Shown piece after piece: positions 27,801 to 36,129 of a stretch of DNA of 64,000 bases. This stretch comes from Pithys albifrons albifrons. Its lineage: Eukaryota; Chordata; Aves; Passeriformes; Thamnophilidae. The position numbers were made by a program, and so were the translations under genes. Below the pieces are notes generated by a model. It did not search any database and was not told the origin of the DNA. It saw only the letters and a list, made by a program, of their open reading frames with translations. The DNA is taken from positions 8,618,501-8,682,500 of the forward strand of contig NC_092474.1 in assembly GCF_047495875.1 (NCBI RefSeq). Direction: 5' to 3'. Each line of letters starts with the position of its first letter. The first letter of the stretch is position 1.

Positions 27801-30800
27801 GCTCAGCTGAGGAAAACATGAAATGCTAGAAAGTATTTTGGGGGGAAAAAGCCCCAAAACTACCAGCCACTTCACATAAAACATGTTGGTACAAGATATG
27901 ATGCATCAGAGAAAACACATTTCAGGCCAGAGCAATGTGCAGACAGCGCTACATTTCATGCTACACTCTGAAATGCAGGGTGAGCACAAGCACAGAGCTC
28001 AGGGCAGGGCAGCGCCTTCACACCTTGCAGGGGGCTCCAGCAGCACAGGTGTCTGCTCCCAGTTACCTCCAGACTCACAGCTCTCAGAACTGCCAGAGAT
28101 CTGATGCACCTTGTTCTAATGCCATTATGAGAAAAAGGTGAGCTATGAGGAATCGGAGCAGCCATTAAAACCATTCAAGTTGTTTTCCCCATTATCCAGG
28201 CATTAAGGGACTATTTGAGAAGTTCCCTCTCCTGCTGGTTTTGGGGAGGCTGCTCCTCCCTCCACGGCCGGCAGCAAAGCCAGACCCTCTGGTCCTGGCA
28301 CTGGCAGAGAGTGGCAGGCAGTGGACGTGGCACCCAGTACCCCCCCAGCAGGAACCCACGCCTGGCACCCCCTGCCCCTTCCTCCCTGCCCAGTTCCAGA
28401 GCAGCCACAGCTGCCAACTGCAGCAGTGCCACAATGGGAATAAACCTCTGCCCGCCTCCTCCCACTACAGGTGTCATTCAGAAGCCCCTGACAGCACCTG
28501 CACCAGGGAGGGCCCTGGGTCCAACGCTGCTCCCAAGGCCTCAGAACCGTGCCCGCTGCCCAGCGTGGCGTTCCGCACACCGAGAACCACATGGACTTGG
28601 AGGAGCGCTGTCTGGAGCCTGCACACTGGGGAGCTGTGCAACAAACACCAGGGTGCAAATCCCAGCTGCCTGAGGACACTGAAAATCTCTGTCCCTGGCT
28701 AAAGCAAGCCTTTTCTTAAACGCAGTTTAGAACGCTCAGGGGTTATGGCAATGTAAAGTTAAATTATTTTTATTAACCGAGGAGAATGAGTGTTTTGTCT
28801 CACCTATTGTATTTTTATCACTTCTAACAGCAGTTAAAGTAAATTCTCTGTGGGTCTGTATGAATTTCCTCATCCGAGGAACCAGCCCATTCAAATCCCT
28901 CAAGTGACTAAAGCATGAACCAACCCGAGTGCCTCTCTGCATTGTTGTGGAACTGGTTTGGTATTTTATGTTAAGCCTCTGAAATACTAAAACATATCCT
29001 TATATAGGAACACTGATTAAATGGTTTTCCTTCCAAGTGATGAACTGTTTTAACAGCAACATTGTGGTTATCGCAACCAGAAACCAATTACTTCTTTCAC
29101 TAGCTGTTACTAAGAATAGCAGTGATCAAAGTGACTGGAGGAGTGCTGTTAAAGACGCTGCAAAAAGCATTGCTTCATATCACACACACACACACACATT
29201 AGGGATCATTTTAAATCAAACTGCACTTTTAGTAAAATACGCTGTTCAGAATTAAAGCACTGCTCAGGAGGTTTTTTTATCCATGAAATCAAGACCTGTG
29301 GAATAAGTTACTCTTTAAAATGTATTTCTAACCACAGCACAGTTTGAGATCTGTGTATCTGTGCATGTGTGTGTGTGTGGAAGTGCATACGTGAGGGGGT
29401 GCGTGTGGTGTGAGAGAACATATATATGTGGCTGTGCCTGCCAAGGTAGAAGTGACAGGAACTGTGATTTGTGCTAACTAGCTATTGATCCAGTCAGATC
29501 TAGATGTTGTGTACAAGAAACAATAAAAGAGAAGGGGCCAGGAAGGATGCTGTGTGCAACTCCATTTAAAAATGGAAAAGAAGGGCCCCAAACAAACCAA
29601 TTTATATCCTTGCCTGGGTGAAGCATGGAGAATGCTGATGGGCTGCCCCGGCTCTGCCGTGCATGCTAAACACTTTGCTCGAAATGAGAGTCCCCTGCGC
29701 TGGGCATTAAAAATGAACAAAGAGACAAACCGTGGGGGCTCAGATTCACACTCCAGAAAGCCAAGGCTGCAAAGACAACCAGAACCAGGGGATGAAATAG
29801 CCCGGCTCTCAAACCAGCTCTCTTCTGATTGCCCCAACATGTTTCTTAGCAAAATTACTAGATGCAGAGGACTGTAAAGTCAGTCTGTACCACGAGAGGT
29901 AAAAAAACCAATTTCAAACTACACTGCAGTACCAAAACATCAACTTTCCTAGGCACAAAATATGAGTTTATATTGTAAATTGCACGCATACACTTGTAGC
30001 ACACCAAAACCTGCCCACCTGCCCTCAGACAGCAGGTACAGCACGTGCACCCATTGTGACATTCACGCACACAGCCAGGCAGCCTGCAAAACAGGGATTT
30101 TATACGACAAAACAGATCTCAATTGAATCTATAATCATCCTTATCTTAAATAGCTTTTATACTACAGAGTTTTCCATTAAAATATTTTTTCCTGAGCCTG
30201 GGGAATTATGATGCCCTCTGGACATAGGGAAGGATCAAAAATGACAACTAATGTCAAAATAAAACATCTGTCAACTAAGCAAGTTTTACACTAGCAGACC
30301 CAGAGCCTTTTTAAATTGCCTTTCAATTAAAGAAAGAAAATCTGTTACGAACCTTCAGTATCACATTGCTGTGGGCTCCAAATGCAAACAGGGGACACCT
30401 GGACCCGGAGGGGCAGCACTGCCACCAAACGCGCTTTTGCGTTTTTGCGGTTTAAGGAAACCTCAGTCACACTTCGGGGACAGTGGCTGGAAGGCTCGGC
30501 TGGCACGGGGCTCTGCAGGAGCCCCTTGCTCAGCTCCCACGAGCTGTGCTGAGGCTCCCCGGGAGCCCCTTTGCCCAGCAATCCCCCTTGCTCCCTGCCC
30601 AGGAGGCACGAAGGGACTGGGCTGATGGCCGGAATGGCACGGGGCAGTCACCCCGGGGCCACTCCCGCAGCAGGCGCTCTCTCCCTGCCGCTCTCTCTCC
30701 ACCAGAGCCACCCAGCACCCTGCAGCCCCAGCCCAGAGTGGGAAGCTGGCTGACACCCACCGAGGTCCCCACCAAAGGCACAGTGGGTATAGAAATGGTG

Positions 30801-33800
30801 TGTGCCCAGTGTACTGGGGCCACAGACCCAGCATGTCCCCTTCCCTGAGCAGCCCACTATCCCTCCTACCCCTGCACCAGCATCTGTGGGGAACAACCAA
30901 TACCTTCTTTGCTGGGGTTCGAGGGCTTGGGCTTCTCCCAGGGTGCCATGGGCTTGTCCTCCTCCTGCCCTTCCATCAGGGCCTTCTCACCAGGCAGGTA
31001 CCAGGTGGAGTTGTGCTCCGCCATCAGGGAGTCCAGGTCGATGGTGCTCATGGTGCCCTTGACGCCCTCGGAGCAGCAGCTGCCCAGGTCACTGTCCCCG
31101 TTCTGCCCCGCACACTCGCCCTTCTTGCTCTTCAGCCCCAGGGGCTGGTCTTCCGAGATGCTGAACTGTTGCCGCTGGAGCTGGATCTGTGCCTGCAGGA
31201 TCTCCAGGGGGTGGATCTCATCCTGGGCCGAGGTGCTCGTGGGGGTCCGCACCTGCTCCATGCTTGGCGTGCCAGGGTGGGTGCCTGCCGTGGTGCTGAG
31301 CCCGTAGCTGTCGGGGGTCGAGGTAGATGTACTGAGGAGGCCGAGGGCCAGGGGCTTCTGTCCGTTGAGAAGTGCATGCTCCCCCCGGGGCAGCTTGGGG
31401 GAGCTGCCCAGCAGTGGGCTGCGGGTGGGCTTGGAGGCGGCGTTGTCAGAGCTGGAGGACACCTCGTCCTCGTTGCCATAGCTGGTGCTGACCTCGTCAG
31501 GAAAGTCCACGTGCGGGGAGCTGCCGTCCGACTTGGTCACGCTCTGGATTCCGCTGTCCAGGGAAGACATGAGGTCGGGCTGCTCCGCCAGCAGCAGTTC
31601 ACTGCCCTTGCCCCAGGAGGGCGAGGTCAGGGGCTTGTCGTGGGGTGTGCCCCCGCCGCGCTCGGCGCCCGCAGCCCCCGCTGGGCCCCCCGGCGCCCCC
31701 GGCCCCGCCGGCTGCCCCGGGCTGACACCGGCCCCGCCGCCCTCCGCGGCCGAGAACTTCTCGAAGAACGTGCCGGGGCTCACGTGCCCACTGTCCCGTT
31801 TCCGGCGGCCCCGGCCCCGCCCGCCCCCCACCTTCCCCTCGCCGCCGGCCACCGGCTCCAGGGCGTACCCGGGCGACAGGCTGCTCTCGGCGGGCAGCAG
31901 CGGAGCACCTCCCGCAGCCTTGCCCGAGCCCCCGCCACCCGCCGCCGGCCCCGCTGGGAAGTAGTCCGGGGCGGCGGGTGGCGGGTCGGGCTCAGCCTGG
32001 CTGAGCTTGCGCTTGGCCTCGGCCGGGCTCTTCTTGTTGAAGGTGACGTTGAGGTTGGGCGCGCCCAGGCTCGCGATCATGTTCTGGCAGGCGGTGGACA
32101 GGGCGGCCAGGCAGCTCTGCCCGAAGACATTGTCCTTGCTGGTCGCCTTGCTGAAGGAGCCCAGCGACAGGGCGCCCAGCTTGCTGGCGGCGGGACGCGG
32201 TGGGGCCGGCGGGGGGAACTCGGCTGGCGGCGGGTACGCGCCTGGCGAGGCGCTGAGGGCGGGCGCGGGGCCGTGGGCCGCGGGCCGCGCCGCAGCCGCG
32301 AACGGGAACGCGGGCTGGGCCGCGAAGTCGGAGGGGCCGCGGCGCTCGGAGGGGGCGCTGGGCAGGGCCACGCCGCCGCCCGGGGACTGCAGCTGCGAAA
32401 GGCCGCCCATGGCGGGCGCGAAGGGCGGGTGCACGCCGGGCGACGGCAAGGCCTGCGCCGGGCCCTCGCTCGCCATGCGCAGCGGCTCCTGCAGCGCCAG
32501 CCCCGCCGCGCCCGGCCGGAACAGCACGGCGGGGCCGCCCGGCTGCAGGCCCAGCTCGTGCGGGGCCGCCTCGCCCGGCAGCGCTGGCGCTGCCAAGCGC
32601 CGGGGCAGCAGCTCCCCGGGCGGCGGCCCCGCGAACCAGGCGCTGTCCGGGCCCAGGTGCTGTGCCGGCGGGTCGAAGCCGCGGCCGCCGCCCGCGTCGC
32701 GCTCGAAGGCGGGCGGAGGCAGCGCGCCGGGCGGGCCCACCTCGCCGTGGTGCCCCAGCTGCTGCAGGCTGGGCGGCCGCAGGCGCTGCTGGCTGCGCGA
32801 GGCCATCTGCTTCATCACCAGGGCCGCGTTCTGGCGCTGCGCCAGCGCAGGGTGCTCGGGCCCTCCGTGCGGCAGCGGCGCCCCGAAGGCCTCGGGCGCC
32901 GGCGGCGTGAACTCGCCGGGCAGCCCGGGGTAGGCCGAGGGGGACAGGTGGCTCTCCATGGCCGGGCCGTGCATGCCGCCGCCCCAGGACGCGCAGCGCT
33001 CGACGCCGGGGGTGCTGGGGAAGTCGAACCGCGGCCTCTTGGCGACGCTCACGTAGGGGGCATCGAAGTGCTGCAGTCTTTGATTTGGTGGCTGTTGCGG
33101 AGGAGGGTGCTGCATATTAAACATGGGGTCGGTGTAGGGATGCATATTCCTGTTCTCCAGTCTGTGAATAGGGTATTCAAACTGTGCATGCTGGTTCTGC
33201 ATTATGGGCCCATTGTCCTGCAGGTTGGGGTTGGGAGCGTTGGCTTCTGTTTGCTGTTGCCTAGGGATGGCTGGTGGGCAGGAGTTCTGTCTGGCCAGCA
33301 AGCCCGGTGGCTGCTGCGGCGGCTGCGGCTGCTGCTGCTGCTGCTGCATCAGCGGGTGCCTGGCGCTGGCCCCCGGCTCCAGGCTGCCCGACATCTTCCG
33401 CGCCCCCCCGAAGCGCTCGAAGAAGCCGCCGTGCTGCTGCGGAGGGTGCGCCTTGGCCACGGCCATGCCCGGCGCCCGGGACAGCGCGGGCGCTCCCGCG
33501 AAGCTGCCGCCCGCCGGCACCTGCCGCCCGCCGCCGTAGTGCGGCAGCTGCCCCTCGGGCTCCGACGGGGAGAACACGGGCAGCTCGAAAGGGCCGGCGG
33601 GGCCGTCGCCGGGGTAATTGTATTCCAGCGAGTCAACGCCGGCCTGGGCCGGCAGCCGCCGCGGCTCCAGGCCGTGGGGCTCGGAGGAGCCGGCCGCCGG
33701 TAGCCCGTGGAAGGAGGCGGCGCGGTTGGGGGACTGGTCGAGGGGCAGGCAGGGCGCCGGCACGGCGTGGCTGGCGGCGCCGGCGCCGTGGTGCTGGAAA

Positions 33801-34318
33801 TCGGGCAGGGTCCCGGGGCGCTGCTGCCCGAAGCCCTCGCCGTTCTGGCCCTCGGTCATGTGCTCGTAGCCGTCGGCGAACGCCGTCTGCCCGCCCAGCG
33901 CGCCGCTGTAGCCCAGGAGCCGCCCGCCGTGCACGCAGGAGGCGCCGGAGTCGGGCCCGAAGCCGCCGCCGAAGTGCGGGGGGTGCTGGTGCGGGTGGGG
34001 GGCGCCGCCGGAGCCGCTGTGCGCCTGCTGCCCGCCGAAGAAGCCGTGCACCGGGGGCTGCATGCCAGCGCCGTGCAGCTCGGCGGGGCCGCGGCCCGGG
34101 AAGCCGTACGCGTCCCCGGCGAGGCTCATGTTCATGCCCAGGAGGGGCGGCTCGCCCAGTGCGCCCAGGGCCGGGTCCGCCGCCGCCGGGCCGCCGCCGG
34201 GGAAGGCCGGCGTCTTGAAGTGCGCGCTCATGCTCAGTCCGGGCTGGCCGAAGCCCCGCTCCGCCTGCCCGCTGCTCCGTCCGCCGCTCTGTGGCTCGAA
34301 CTGCTCCAGCCCGAACAT
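3686..34318 (-). CDS. MN1: MN1 transcriptional co-regulator (whole coding span, two exons)
   Basis: Coding sequence is join of 34318-30904 and 3873-3686 on the minus strand (3415 + 188 bases), predicting about 1200 residues against 1320 in human. MN1 is a largely disordered nuclear co-activator, known for its role in skull and palate development and for fusions and over-expression in myeloid leukaemia and meningioma. The product starts MFGLEQFEP, as in other MN1 proteins. Recognisable blocks in order are the Gly/His/Pro-rich N-terminal part, a short Gln run (residues about 325-330), RQNSCPPA near 340, a conserved block at about 345-418, [11 protein letters not shown] near 708, a basic [16 protein letters not shown] stretch near 832, and a conserved C-terminus ending in VAALT. 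The donor GAAG|GTATTG and acceptor TTTTCCAG|CCC join in phase to give SKE-AHDLP. The long Gln tract of mammals is absent. Assignment is by recognition of conserved protein blocks and is very secure. Confidence 0.97.
6384..6422 (+). repeat. 22-bp tandem duplication
   Basis: GATGCTTGTGCAGAACA occurs twice at a 22-base spacing (6384 and 6406), in the MN1 intron. Confidence 0.75.
13119..13237 (+). mobile_element. CR1 LINE fragment, 3' end
   Basis: Carries the typical avian CR1 3' end: CTAGTGGAAGGTGTCCCTG, then CATGGCAGGGGGGTGGAAC, then CTTTAAGGTCTCTCCTAACC and CCAAACCATTCTGTGA. It is 5'-truncated, as most CR1 copies are, lies in plus orientation within the MN1 intron, and has no coding part. Confidence 0.9.
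14401..14637 (+). mobile_element. CR1 LINE fragment, 3' end
   Basis: A second 5'-truncated CR1 copy in plus orientation. It contains GGTTAGATGGGATATTAG, CCCTGGCACAGGCTGTCCAG, ATCCCTGGAAGTGTCCAAGG and a degenerate end CCCAAATAATTCTGTGACCC. It is more diverged than the copy at 13.1 kb, so probably older or of another subfamily. Confidence 0.85.
16775..16795 (+). repeat. CCCA microsatellite
   Basis: Five uninterrupted ACCC units in the MN1 intron. Confidence 0.8.
18401..18523 (+). pseudogene. 5S rRNA-like pseudogene or 5S-derived repeat
   Basis: About 120 bases align along the whole length of vertebrate 5S rRNA. Matches include GCCCGATC followed by CGTC-GATCTC, AGCTGAGCAGGGTCAG over the box A region, CCTGGTTGGTGCTTGAATGG and GGGAGACCTCCTGG over box C, and a GGGCTGTAGG end. 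The first 15 bases and the 3' end are worn, and no T-run terminator follows, so a working gene is unlikely. It stands alone in plus orientation in the MN1 intron. The head of an ancient AmnSINE-type element is an alternative, but I see no tRNA-like part after it. Confidence 0.75.
20777..21145 (+). repeat. minisatellite, 47-51 bp unit, about 7.6 copies
   Basis: Units begin GAGCCCTGG(G)CAGAG, continue with (A/T)G(G)GAC(C/A)GAG and end CTGGGAGCACCAG. Two units carry a four-base longer variant with GAGCCAGAGCCTGCC in place of GAGTGACCTGCC. The repeat lies in the MN1 intron. It gives apparently repetitive ORFs on both strands that are not genes. Confidence 0.9.
21451..21506 (+). repeat. AAT-type microsatellite, imperfect
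   Basis: Interrupted (AAT)n / (AAC)n run of about 56 bases in the MN1 intron. Confidence 0.9.
29181..29198 (+). repeat. CA microsatellite
   Basis: Nine CA dinucleotides; a GT-rich run follows nearby at 29366-29379. Confidence 0.8.
30904..34318 (-). CDS. MN1: MN1 coding exon 1
   Basis: This single large exon codes residues 1-1138 plus the first base of codon 1139. The ATG at 34318-34316 is chosen because it begins the conserved MFGLEQFEP; the frame stays open 37 codons further upstream but has no ATG there, and the first triplet of that extension is GTG. The start context has A at -3. The exon is very GC-rich, so long open frames appear on the opposite strand. A less GC-rich stretch at about 33066-33290 matches the best conserved internal protein block. 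Known MN1 regions that interact with co-factors lie in this exon, but I see no folded domain or catalytic motif. It ends at a GT donor at 30903-30902. Confidence 0.97.
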
Positions 34319-34331
34319 CCTGCGCGGCTCC

Positions 34332-34343
34332 TCAGCGGGGCAT
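34332..34343 (-). promoter_or_regulatory. MN1 upstream ORF of three codons
   Basis: ATG at 34343, followed by CCC, CGC and TGA, all within the 25 bases before the MN1 start codon and out of frame with it. If the transcript includes this leader, ribosomes would meet this ATG just before the MN1 ATG. Confidence 0.5.
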
Positions 34344-34388
34344 GGCCGCTCCGCCGTCCCGCTGCCCGCCGGACCCCGCCGCCCCCGC

Positions 34389-34394
34389 TCACAT
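34389..34394 (-). promoter_or_regulatory. MN1 start-stop element ATGTGA
   Basis: ATG directly followed by TGA on the minus strand, about 70 bases before the MN1 start codon. Such minimal uORFs are known in other genes to hold ribosomes and lower translation. Function here is inferred and depends on the real transcription start. Confidence 0.45.
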
Positions 34395-34425
34395 CCTGCC
34401 GCGCCGCCGGCACCGCCGCCCGCGC

Positions 34426-34650
34426 TCACCCCGCCGCTGGCCGCTCGCTGCCGCCCGGGAGCCGACGGGGCGGCGCGCCGCCGCTCACAGGCTCCGGGGC
34501 ATCGCCGGCCGGCTCTGCGCTCCCGCGGCTCGCGGCGCTCCGGCGGGGCCGGGGCGCGGGGCCGGGCGGGCGCTCGCAGGGCTGCGCCGCGCTCCCGGCG
34601 CGCTGCCGCGCTCTCACCCGGCGCTGGAGGAGCAGCAACAAGTTTTGCAT
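34426..34650 (-). promoter_or_regulatory. possible 74-codon upstream ORF in the MN1 leader
   Basis: ATG at 34650 opens a frame beginning [11 protein letters not shown] and ending at TGA 34426, before the MN1 start. A second short uORF (MAEIHR) starts at 34672. GC-rich sequence keeps frames open by chance, so coding function is not claimed; it matters only if transcription starts above 34650. Confidence 0.25.
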
Positions 34651-34682
34651 TTCAGCGATGAATTTCAGCCATCGGGGCTGCG

Positions 34683-34687
34683 CCAAT
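34683..34687 (+). promoter_or_regulatory. CCAAT box upstream of MN1
   Basis: CCAAT in GCGCCAATGAG, next to a GC box at about 34700; a typical core-promoter pair. It suggests a start site to the left, around 34.5-34.65 kb. Confidence 0.4.
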
Positions 34688-35119
34688 GAGCGCCGCGGCC
34701 CGGGGCGGGGCTGCCGTTAAGGTGGCTCCGCCGCCAGCCCCGCGCCCTGCCTGCCCCGCACCGCCCCGCGCAGCTCCCAGCGCTGCTGCTGCTGCTGCCG
34801 CGGCGCACGGGGAGCCGGGGGGGCCCGGCGCGGGTCGGGGGGCACCGGGGCGGGGAGCACTGGGGCTGGGACCAAGCCGCGAGAGTGGGGAGGCGTTGCC
34901 GCTCCCACCGCCCGCACTGCCCTCTCGGGCCGCTGGGACGAAACCCGCTCGGCAGTCCCGAGCCGGGAGCACGAGCGGCCCCGCCAGCCCCGAGCCAGAC
35001 ACCGCCGGGAGCCGCGCAGGGAGCGGTGGGGCGGTCACAGCCCGGTTCCCCCGGAGGGACAAACACCGCAGGCGCGCGGGGGACACAGACCGCGGGCGAG
35101 ACACGGGGCTTCAGGTGCT

Positions 35120-35400
35120 CGCGCACATGTCAATAGCTTAAAGAAATAGTAATGAAAATTGCTCCAACCAAAAAAAAAAAAAAAAAGAGAGATCTATAAA
35201 TAAGCGGCCGAGGAGCGTTTGTATATGGCAGGAGAGTTTTAACGGGATTTTTTTTCTGCAGGATCAGGATGCTGCGCTGTGATTAAATATTGATTTTGTG
35301 TAATTAGTTTTCATGTGAACTATCTTCCTTGCTGATGGCCTGGAGATTTCAGAACTGGCGAAGAAATGGAATTGGACGTGGAAATTATTACTTAGCGAAG
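35120..35400. promoter_or_regulatory. AT-rich block inside the MN1 CpG-rich region, possible distal promoter or enhancer
   Basis: An abrupt AT-rich island between two CpG-rich stretches. It holds an 18-base A run (35169-35186), CTATAAATAAG, ATTAAATATTG and GTAATTAGTTTTCATG, the last resembling a homeodomain site. It looks like a conserved regulatory block, but I cannot compare species here. Confidence 0.35.
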
Positions 35401-35671
35401 TGACAAGCGGAGGGGGCCTGGGGGTGGTGTGCGGGACCCGGGCTGCGGGGCGGCACCGGGGTGGGAGATGCAGCACACGCGGCCCGGCCGTGGCACAAAG
35501 GAACCAAGGGGCTGTCTCACCCGTCGCTACGGGAACGGGGGCCAGGGAGGGAGGGAGAAAGTGGGGAAGGGAGGGACCCGCCGGCCCCGCTGCGTCCCCG
35601 CAGGGCGGCAGCGGCCCGGACCGGCGGCAGCCCCGGGGCAGGGACAGCCCCCCGGGGCTCCCTCTGAGCTC

Positions 35672-35736
35672 CCGCTGCGCTCCCCAAGCGCTCCCTCTGC
35701 GCTACCGCTGCGCTCCCCTTGCGCTCCCTCTGCGCC
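35672..35736 (+). repeat. 33-bp tandem duplication, CpG-rich
   Basis: CCGCTGCGCTCCCC then GCGCTCCCTCTGCGC is repeated once at a 33-base spacing, upstream of MN1. Confidence 0.75.
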
Positions 35737-36129
35737 TGCGTGCGCGCCGTCGGAGCGGCTCTTCTGCACGGGCACAGCGCCCCCTGCCGCCCGCCCGGCT
35801 CCGCTCCGTGTCCCACTCCGTGTCCCTGCTCCGCCCGACGGCAGGGAGCGAGTCCCCGCTCCGCTCCACGGGCCGTGCCCAACGGCGGACCGAGCGCCCC
35901 GCGCGTTCCTCCGCGGCGGGACTGACACGGCGGGGCCGCGGAGCTCGGCAGAGGCGCCGGGAGCGGCTGCCCGGAGTCGTGTCAGGGCACCGACGCCGCT
36001 GCCTCCAGAGTCATCGCAGGCTCACTGGAGAGGGAAATCTCGGTGGTTTTGCCGCGCCATGGCCTGGCCCAGCTCCCCCAGCACCGCTCCGTCTGTGGCC
36101 TTTGGTGGGAGCCAGACCGTGTCTGTAAC

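Larger units (their letters stand above)
3874..30903 (-). other. MN1: MN1 intron 1
   Basis: A 27-kb intron bounded by GTATTG on the donor side and a pyrimidine-rich ...CTTTTCCAG acceptor. All ORFs inside are short, unrelated to known families by eye and often present in several frames of GC-rich patches, so none is called. It carries the repeats listed separately. GC- and CpG-rich spots occur near 8040-8100, 24230-24370 and 25400-25480; AT-rich stretches around 16.9-18.2 kb, 23.2-24.1 kb and 24.7-26.3 kb hold no recognisable gene. Confidence 0.85.
34319..36070 (-). promoter_or_regulatory. MN1: MN1 5' leader and CpG-island promoter region
   Basis: Dense CpG continues from exon 1 to about 36.07 kb. 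It contains GC boxes (GGGGCGGGG near 34700), a CCAAT box at 34683-34687 and a 33-bp tandem duplication at 35672-35736. The exact transcription start cannot be read from sequence. Long open frames on both strands here reflect GC content. Confidence 0.7.

Noticed and set aside
28203..28702. Four overlapping frames of about 150 codons
   Set aside because: Same pattern of GC-rich sequence with all frames open; no family match.
30800..33703. 967-codon open frame on the plus strand
   Set aside because: It is antisense to MN1 exon 1, whose GC-rich codons leave few stops on the other strand. The protein is low-complexity Arg/Gly/Ala/Leu and matches nothing known.
34319..34429. 37-codon N-terminal extension of MN1
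   Set aside because: The open frame has no ATG there (the first triplet is GTG), and MN1 proteins begin at MFGLEQFEP.
33274..34720. Other long plus-strand frames of over 300 codons across the MN1 start
   Set aside because: Arginine- and alanine-rich shadows of the same GC-rich exon and leader; three frames are open at once.
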